A stretch of 64,000 nucleotides of DNA. Origin: Paenibacillus sonchi (GTDB taxonomy: Bacteria > Bacillota > Bacilli > Paenibacillales > Paenibacillaceae). A program made the translations under genes and the position numbers. The stretch spans positions 4,836,001 through 4,900,000 of the forward strand of contig NZ_CP068595.1 in NCBI RefSeq assembly GCF_016772475.1, given 5' to 3'. Shown here one piece after another: positions 61,894-64,000 of the stretch. Numbering within the stretch: position 1 is the first letter of the stretch; every line of letters starts with the position of its first letter. Under the pieces are notes generated by a model. It worked only from the letters and a program-made list of their open reading frames with translations, did not search any database and was not told the DNA's origin.

Positions 61894-62088
61894 TTATTGA
61901 AGATACGCAGAATTCTGATGCTCGCAAATGCTGTAATGGATAATATCCATAGCATCCTCCGGTTCAAGAATACTTAGACCGTCACGCAGAACAATTACGG
62001 AATTCAATTCATCCTGCTTCAGAAAAGGTATCATATCCGGATACCATCTCATGACGATTGCTGACAGTTTTACCGTTTCCATTTCCAC
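61894..62088 (-). CDS. Small hypothetical protein (about 64 residues)
   Basis: A small acidic protein (MEMETVKLSAIVMRWYPDMI, then LKQDELNSVIVLRDGLSILE and a C-terminal ICEHQNSAYLQ). GTG 62088 lies nine bases after AAAGGAAAGGG; GTG 62097 and ATG 62082 are alternatives. I do not recognise it. The gene-free 61657-61893 and 62089-62255 show nothing notable. Confidence 0.5.
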   Translation of the reverse strand: MEMETVKLSAIVMRWYPDMIPFLKQDELNSVIVLRDGLSILEPEDAMDIIHYSICEHQNSAYLQ

Positions 62089-62255
62089 AACAATCACCCT
62101 TTCCTTTTTCGAATAGTGCTGAATTGAAATTCAGGTTCATCGGAAAACGAAGTGCCAGGAAAAAAGAGGGTAAATCACAATCTTCATGAAATTTGTAAGG
62201 TCCTGCGTGACTCTAATATATCACAATTTTGAGGCAGGCGCATTTTTTCGGGAGC

Positions 62256-63083
62256 CTATCTTTTGCGGAAGGAGCCCATAACCCCGACCGTCTCTACAAT
62301 GTTCACAAAAGCCTGGGGATCACTGTTCTTGATAATCCGCTTGAGCTCAGCAAGCTCATAACGTGTCGTTACTGTCATTAGCATGTCCCGTTCGATATGA
62401 GAATAAGCGCCTTCGGTTTTAATTTTTGTAACGCCGCGCTGAAGCACCAGCAGCTGTTTCAGCAGTTCATCCGTCCGGGTTGTTACAATATATACGGTAA
62501 CTTTGATATGGCTGATGTGAATGAGATCCACTACTCTGCCGGAGACGTAAATGGAAACCATAGAAGCCAGAGCTAAATTCCAGTTGTTGTCAAAATAGGC
62601 TGCGGCAAGGATGACGAGGGCATTCATTCCCACAAGGACGTTGCCTATTGGAAAATCGCGGTATCGTGTGATGATGGACCCCAGGATATCAAATCCTCCG
62701 GAAGAGCCGCCAACCCGGAAAGAGACACCGGCGCCCACACCCACAAGCACTCCGCCAAAAACCGAGGCCAGCAGCATGTCCGAAGCTACGGTTGTTGTTG
62801 GAATGAGGGCCATCAGCCAGGTAGTTGCACCTACCGACAGAATGCTCATAACGATAAATCTCCGGCCCAGCTGAAACCAGCCAGCAACCAGCAAAGGCAC
62901 ATTGAACAGCAGGTAGAGCAAACTAATGTTAAACGGAGTAAAGTAACCAACAAGCATGGCGAGCCCTGAGACTCCTCCGCTCAGCAGCCTGTGAGGGATC
63001 AAAAACAGATTGAAGCCGCATGCAATCATCGCTGAACCGAAGATAACCGCAAGGTAATTGCCGATTTGTTTTAGTTTTAACAA
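62256..63083 (-). CDS. YitT family membrane protein (DUF2179)
   Basis: A 275-residue protein with about five N-terminal spans, including GSAMIACGFNLFLIPHRLLS and FRVGGSSGGFDILGSIITRY (YitT_membrane). A cytosolic DUF2179 domain follows (KVTVYIVTTRTDELLKQLL, RGVTKIKTEGAYS, MLMTVTTRYELAELKRII). Many Bacilli carry several paralogues; function is unknown. TTG 63083 follows AGAGGTGAATTGG. Confidence 0.85.
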   Translation of the reverse strand: MLKLKQIGNYLAVIFGSAMIACGFNLFLIPHRLLSGGVSGLAMLVGYFTPFNISLLYLLFNVPLLVAGWFQLGRRFIVMSILSVGATTWLMALIPTTTVASDMLLASVFGGVLVGVGAGVSFRVGGSSGGFDILGSIITRYRDFPIGNVLVGMNALVILAAAYFDNNWNLALASMVSIYVSGRVVDLIHISHIKVTVYIVTTRTDELLKQLLVLQRGVTKIKTEGAYSHIERDMLMTVTTRYELAELKRIIKNSDPQAFVNIVETVGVMGSFRKR

Positions 63084-63157
63084 GCCAATTCACCTCTGAC
63101 ACGTAATGTAAGTAATGAAAGAAAGGAATACACTGGTATTCCTGATCGGGTTTGTGA

Positions 63158-63163
63158 TATAAT
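63158..63163 (+). promoter_or_regulatory. -10 box of the DEAD-box helicase gene
   Basis: TATAAT with no clear -35. It leaves a leader of about 230 nt before the start at 63402, typical of helicase genes with long, regulated leaders. Confidence 0.4.
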
Positions 63164-63401
63164 GTATAGGATATTCTTGAGTAGAACGTTACAATGGTAT
63201 TTTTGCATTGATTAGGAATGCAATGTACAATTGTTCAGGCGCATTCAAGTGGCCTGATCTTAGGACATCTTTTGGTCCCAATGCGAGCTAAACCATGCAG
63301 AGAATCCGGCATGATTGGACAGCCTATAAATGTGTTTACCGCTACTTAAGAATACAGACAAGCATGTGGAATGTCCACTGTATAGAAGGAGCATGAATAA
63401 T

Positions 63402-64000
63402 TTGAAAACATTCGCAGAATTCGGCCTGGAGCCAAAAGTGCTTCAAGCAATCACAGAGCTTGGATTTGAGGAAGCAACACCCATTCAGGAGCAGGCGATT
63501 CCGATTGCGTTGACCGGATCGGATCTTATCGGCCAGGCGCAGACCGGTACAGGTAAAACCGCTGCTTTCGGGATTCCCCTCATCTCCAAAATCGCCCGGG
63601 AAGAAGAGAAAATCCTTGCACTTGTCATGACGCCGACACGTGAGCTTGCGATTCAGGTAGCTGAGGAAATCGGCAAATTGACCCGCTTCAAAGGACTCCG
63701 CTCCCTGGCCATTTACGGCGGGCAGGATATCGGCCGCCAGATCCGCGGCCTGAAGAAGAGACCGCAGATCATCATCGGTACACCTGGACGGCTTCTGGAC
63801 CACATTAACCGCAAAACCATCCGCCTCGATGATGTCCAGACCATTGTGCTGGACGAAGCTGACGAAATGCTGGATATGGGCTTCATGGAAGACATCCAGA
63901 CGATTCTCAAGCTTGTACCGGAAGAACGCCAGACCATGCTGTTCTCAGCTACAATGCCTCCTAACATTCAACGTCTTGCCCAGCAGTTCCTGAAGAATCC
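63402..64000 (+). CDS. cshA: DEAD-box RNA helicase, 5' part (CshA-type)
   Basis: The first 199 residues of a DEAD-box ATPase running off the window. They show the Q motif ([29 protein letters not shown]), motif [12 protein letters not shown], Ia TPTRELAIQ, Ib [19 protein letters not shown] and III FSATMP. The start TTG 63402 has AAGGAG ten bases ahead; ATG 63393 is too close to that site. CshA-like helicases unwind RNA during cold growth, ribosome assembly and mRNA decay. The C-terminal half is missing, so the subfamily is tentative. Confidence 0.9.
   Translation, partial: MKTFAEFGLEPKVLQAITELGFEEATPIQEQAIPIALTGSDLIGQAQTGTGKTAAFGIPLISKIAREEEKILALVMTPTRELAIQVAEEIGKLTRFKGLRSLAIYGGQDIGRQIRGLKKRPQIIIGTPGRLLDHINRKTIRLDDVQTIVLDEADEMLDMGFMEDIQTILKLVPEERQTMLFSATMPPNIQRLAQQFLKN

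Noticed and set aside
1..64000. CRISPR arrays, tRNA/rRNA genes, insertion sequences, prophage
   Set aside because: I looked for regularly spaced palindromic repeats, cloverleafs, conserved rRNA runs and transposase motifs and found none. The 50-bp repeats have only two to four units and no spacer-like diversity.

Overview
The window reads as chromosomal DNA from a Gram-positive, endospore-forming-type Firmicute, most likely Paenibacillus or a close relative. Reasons: AGGAGG-type ribosome sites before nearly every gene, frequent TTG and GTG starts, consensus sigma-A promoters, U-tract terminators, a Bacillus-style hemE-hemH-hemY order, YtpB/YutE/YtxH/YitT relatives, and a moderately high GC content. 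I see no rRNA, tRNA, CRISPR array, phage module or transposase gene.

Layout. 1-4453: the end of a membrane protein, a frameshifted membrane protein and a frameshifted multi-PAS hybrid histidine kinase. 4500-13700: a zinc-starvation island with Zur-type palindromes TCGTAAT-N-ATTACGA at 4966, 8502 and 10442 plus a weaker copy at 10476, each on or beside a sigma-A promoter. It holds a NusG-domain-II protein, a TIGR03943 protein, a DUF318 permease, two CobW-type GTPases, zinc-free paralogues of ribosomal proteins L33 and S14, and the znuCBA (adcCBA) zinc importer. The proposed logic is to free zinc from ribosomes, import more and deliver it.

13800-24300: mixed housekeeping and small genes (DUF6157, GNAT, methyltransferase, metallo-beta-lactamase fold hydrolase, two-HTH protein, Dabb protein, YutE-like HEPN protein, SufR-like regulator, YtxH, glutamate racemase, LysM-M14 muropeptidase, IscA-like and DUF1450 proteins, aldo/keto reductase). 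24400-29650: a two-component system divergent from an ABC transporter and a DUF4097 lipoprotein. 29680-33000: an rRNA methyltransferase-like protein, an O-methyltransferase and an MFS exporter. 33100-36700: heme genes hemE, hemH and hemY, two of them frameshifted. 36800-43700: CapA, glycerophosphodiesterase, FAH-family enzyme, DUF92, TetR, ABC-F and TPR proteins. 43900-49700: an unknown protein, NAGPA-type glycosidase, M42 aminopeptidase, LapA, oligoendopeptidase F, two small genes and a cold-shock protein. 49800-50580: a gene-free repeat region. 50585-54160: MFS, YtpB-like terpene synthase, pfkA. 54200-57035: a persulfide-detoxification module with a CstR-like regulator. 57249-64000: phytase-like esterase, MATE pump, DUF4015 glycoside hydrolase-like protein, small protein, YitT protein and the start of a DEAD-box helicase.

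Two patterns cut across the window. First, seven genes carry a single-base frameshift, mostly beside short homopolymers, including essential-type heme genes; this looks more like sequence error than decay. Second, several gene-free stretches carry repeat units spaced about 50 bp apart (4539, 10554, 49916 and 50276), which look like families of extragenic repeats.
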